Positions 60,530 through 64,000 of a stretch of DNA of 64,000 nt are shown piece by piece (the stretch's first letter is position 1; each line of letters starts with the position of its first letter). Origin of the DNA: Monoplex corrugatus (taxonomy: Eukaryota; Mollusca; Gastropoda; Littorinimorpha; Ranellidae); assembly GCA_030674185.1 (NCBI GenBank), contig CM060307.1:36572401-36636400 (forward strand), read 5' to 3'. The notes beneath the pieces are model-generated. The model did not search any database. It had not been told where the DNA came from and saw only the letters and a program-made list of their open reading frames with translations. The translations under genes and the position numbers were made by a program.

Positions 60530-61740
60530 TGGCTTGTGGAAACGCGAGAACACCGAGCATGCACGCCCACCGAAGAGGCAATAATGCAGACTGTGCAGTC
60601 ACATACTGCCTGCACAGTGTCTACAAAATAACTTTCGTATACACGCATCTAAAACAATGAGATCTTTAAAATCGCTCATGTCATTATGAACATTAACAAC
60701 AAAAGATTCCAATGAATGAATTATGGCGATGCTCAAGTTGACATACATTGATCAAGAAATTTTAAAGTAATAAGGTTTTTGCCCTGACGAGGTAGCTCTA
60801 CATTTGTATGCCTGTTATACCACATTTTCTTTTCTCATTCACAAAGTGATAAAATCTAATCCAACTTTTGAAATGTATCAATTATAACAATCGGTTAATT
60901 TATGATATGAACAGGTTATCGGTCAAAGTCTGTGCGTAACTCGGGAGTCGCTGTGGAGTGAGGACGCATAAATCTCAAAACAATGAGTCCAGGTTTTCGA
61001 GGATGGCTCCCGCTCCAGTCTCATTGCTTTACCTTTCCCAACCCGAAGCAAGGCGCCACCACTATTTCCTCCCCTTCAAAGTAGCTACAGTGCAGTATGC
61101 TTATGCTTGCACATAACACAATCTCTCTTGGTGCTGACCTGATGAATGTGTTCTGTCAGAGAGCGTGGCTTGCTCACGCCCACCCTCCACTACAGGGCTT
61201 CCTGTTTTGAGTGGTGGTGCCCCGCTTTGCCTGGCACTTTCTATCACGACATGTTATCTTGCAACAACACTCAATGCTGACGGAGACAGACACAGAAAGA
61301 AAGAGAGGGGGGATGCCGGGAGAGAGGGAGAGGGAGGGCGGGCGAGGAGGGACGGAGGGAGGGAGCAGCAGAAACAATAGGACCAACGAAAGTATTCTGG
61401 ATCTGATAACTCCAGACCTTTAGTACTTTTCCTCTCCCCACTCTTCCCTTTACTTAATTTTACATGCTAGAGATCGTTTTAACCTTTTTTTTTATTTTCT
61501 TTTTTTTTACATATATATAATATATATAATTAGCCGTCTATTTACTTATTTATTTGTTCATTTTTTATTTTGTACAGCGGGATTACTTAAACTGTGACTG
61601 TATGAGTAATTATGTATTTTCAATCACAAATGGTTTTTGATCACAACAAATCTGTGTATTAATATCATTATGAATTGATATGCTATCATTTGACTCAATA
61701 CCAATGTAATGCATTACGGATTACACACAAGCACATGTTC
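60530..61740. other. No feature recognised
   Basis: Unique sequence with a GGGA-rich stretch (61307-61370). 62780-64000 is likewise AT-rich with a degenerate ~30-bp TTAAAG/TGCTG repeat (63010-63190), a TAA-rich tract (63640-63760) and CACG units at the very end. Confidence 0.6.
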
Positions 61741-61844
61741 GCTTCCTCTCTCTCTCTCTCCTCTTTTATTTTTCCCTCTTGTTTTGTTCTTTTTTCCCCC
61801 GTTCGTTTTTTTTAAAGCACTGTCTTTTTTTATAACTAATCCCT

Positions 61845-61972
61845 CTCTCTCTCTCTCTCTCTCTCTGTGTCACACACACTCACTCACACACAAACGCACG
61901 CACGCGCGCGCATACGAACGCGCATGCACCGGGCGCGCGCGCGCGCGCGCACACACACACACACACACACAG
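61845..61972 (+). repeat. CT, CACG, GC and CA tracts
   Basis: CT 61844-61866, CACG/GC 61893-61950, CA to 61971. Confidence 0.94.
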
Positions 61973-62149
61973 GCACAATGACAACTCGATGCAGAAGCTG
62001 TTTGCAACGAAGTGGTAGAGCACTACAAGCAAACTGGGCCAACAGGACAGCAATTGCAAAGCGACGAAAATCAATTTGCTCATGGCACTCACACTTTACA
62101 CAATTGACAACTTGCGATGCAGGCCTACTGTTGTTAAAGTACTACCAGG

Positions 62150-62520
62150 GTGACCTATTGTGTTAAGACACTTTTCAGGTCGTAAGTCACGACACACTGC
62201 ACTTTACACTTGAGGGGTACTGCTACTGCTTGTGTGATCTACTATGTTAACACACTTTTCAAGTTACAGCTCAACACTTGTAGTTAACTGTTAGTGTTAC
62301 TACTTGTGTGACCGGCTGTAGCAACATGTTCAAGTCATAAGTCAACAACACACTTTATGCACTTGACATTTGTGGTGTGCTTTTTTTTCCCTACTTGTGA
62401 CCAATTATGTTAAAACCACTTTCACGTTATAGCCATTTACATTTACACTTTACACTTGAGGTGCACTGTTTCTACTTATAAAACCTACTATGTTAATACA
62501 ATTTTCAGGTCATAGGTCAA
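62150..62520 (+). repeat. ~95-bp repeat, four units
   Basis: CTACTATGTTAACACACTTT, TCAGGTCATAAGTCAAC, CTTTACACTTGAGG and GTGCACTG recur in order. Confidence 0.85.
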
Positions 62521-62591
62521 CTTTTCCCCTCCCCCTCCCCTTTCATGCATAGATCTGACTGTTGAAAACACTGAAGTTATTTTGCTTAACA

Positions 62592-62778
62592 TTAATCCTT
62601 TGATTTCCGCACCCTGTCCACCAGCATCCTGCATTGTCAATCACGCTAGCAAATCAAAAGCATAACCTTTTGACTTCTCACCCTATCCACCAGCTTCCTG
62701 CAGGAAGCTGATGGATAGGGTGAGGGAGTCAAAGAGTTTTTGCAGTTGGTGGATGGGACATTGGAGTCAAAAGGTTAA
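62592..62778. mobile_element. Nested foldback MITE copy
   Basis: TTAATCCTTTGATTTCCGCA; centre CAGCTTCCTGCAGGAAGCTG; GGTGAGGGAGTCAAAG; end GAGTCAAAAGGTTAA. Confidence 0.9.
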
Positions 62779-64000
62779 CTGAAGTTTCTTTGCTGTTCTT
62801 CATTACAGTTAATTTTCCTTATGATGGTCACTAACCTTGTTGTTATTTAAAGTTATTTTGTTGTAATTCTTTTTCATATGATGTTGGTGGCAATTAGGCT
62901 CTGGTGTCTTTGTTAAGCATGATTAGTATGTATTACTTGATTAAAAATGATTTTTAAAAATATGAAAGAAAAGCCTTTGTGTTGTTCTTATTCATTAAAT
63001 TCATTCTATGTTGCTTTGTTGTTGTTACTCTGTCAGTATCTGTTAAAGTTATTGTATTGTTGTTTACTAAAATTACATTGCTGCTAGTCATTAAAGGTAT
63101 TTGCTGCCAGTCATTAAAGATATTTTGTAAAATTTACCTTGCTGTTAGAGTTACTTTGTTGCTAATAACTAAAGTGACTTTACTGTTGTCCATGGGCCTG
63201 TGTGACCAAAATAATTTATGGAAATATTACAGATCAGTGTTTGATTTGTTTGTTTGTTGTTTGTTGTTGGAAGAGAAGGGGGGAGAGAGAGGGATGGAGA
63301 GAATGTGAGCGTATGAGTGTGCGTGAGTGCATGTGTGTGGTGTGTTTGTGTTTGTGTGTTCCTAAAATCTTTTTGTTTGTTTCTTTATGTAGCGTGTCTG
63401 TGTTGCAAATGATTGATTGAACAATCAATCAATCAGACTGTAACAGTCTTGGCAAATAACTTTTCAATCAACATAATGTTATAGCTTTGCTAAATTACTG
63501 TGCTTTGTGTCGTCAAATCATTACCCCCATGGCATATTTACATATCACTCATTCCTGCTGAGATATGCAAACACCAATCACACATACATATTTAGGAAGA
63601 TTTATTCATCAATAATCTCTGATAAAAGCATTTAAAGGTGATGATGATGACGATAATGATATAATAATAATTAATAATTATAATAATAACAATAATAACA
63701 AGAGGAAAAAAGAAGAATTGTAGTAATAATAGAAACTATAACAATAATTGTAACATAATGAGCACATCTACTGCCATTTCTAAACCAGTACCATGAATAT
63801 GTTTTAAACTGTTTTCATAAAATATAAATGCACACAAAATGCATAAAAAATAGTGATGAGTCACTTGAAAGTTACTTCATCTTCGGAAGACATTTTCTAA
63901 AACAAAAAGACATACTTTTACAGTGTCTATTACACACATGTGCATGAACACGCACGCATGCAGCATGAACGCACACTTGCACGCACGCACGCACGCACAC

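Overview
This is a eukaryotic, animal-type window: spliced genes, huge introns, no operons, and an extreme density of microsatellites, minisatellites, tRNA-derived SINEs and decayed non-LTR retrotransposons. The one protein-coding gene I can support is FGFRL1 (fibroblast growth factor receptor-like 1, the FGF receptor relative without a kinase domain), on the minus strand. Together with the repeat types (molluscan-style SINEs, long CA/GT, CT/GA and TA runs) it suggests an invertebrate, most likely a lophotrochozoan and possibly a gastropod mollusc. The species call is inference.

Gene layout, read right to left on the minus strand. The start-codon/signal-peptide exon is at 38187-38270, followed by a 16.2 kb intron. 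The two half-exons of Ig domain 1 are at 21815-21969 and 19970-20090, 1.7 kb apart. Junction phases (1, 0, 1) join perfectly, giving 349 nt of coding sequence. I found no Ig2, Ig3 or membrane exon below 19970, so the rest of the gene should lie to the left of this window and 1-19969 should be intron. The 5' untranslated exon(s) and promoter lie somewhere above 38270, in or beyond this window.

Region by region. 2.0-16.5 kb is an old, diverged tandem triplication of a roughly 4.5 kb unit, recognisable from blocks recurring in the same order, with a further inverted block at 17.3-17.6 kb; LINE, SINE and microsatellite insertions sit in it. 17.7-38.2 kb (FGFRL1 introns) holds SINEs, foldback MITEs, several minisatellites and two LINE 3' ends. 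At 38.27-38.97 kb a 40-bp minisatellite carries 17 extra copies of the FGFRL1 signal-exon splice acceptor. 39-64 kb is unassigned (5' intron or intergenic) and contains more SINEs, MITEs, long microsatellites, a Pro-rich-looking 48-bp minisatellite (46.6-47.3 kb) and a ~45-bp array (51.9-52.9 kb) that appears to be an amplified MITE arm.

The most unusual system is a family of short foldback elements that start TTAACCC and end GGGTTAA. In the best copies one palindrome is nested inside another. At least ten dispersed copies are present. Two independent empty-site comparisons within the window support TTAA-targeted insertion (piggyBac-like ends), and single arms of the element have been amplified into tandem arrays.
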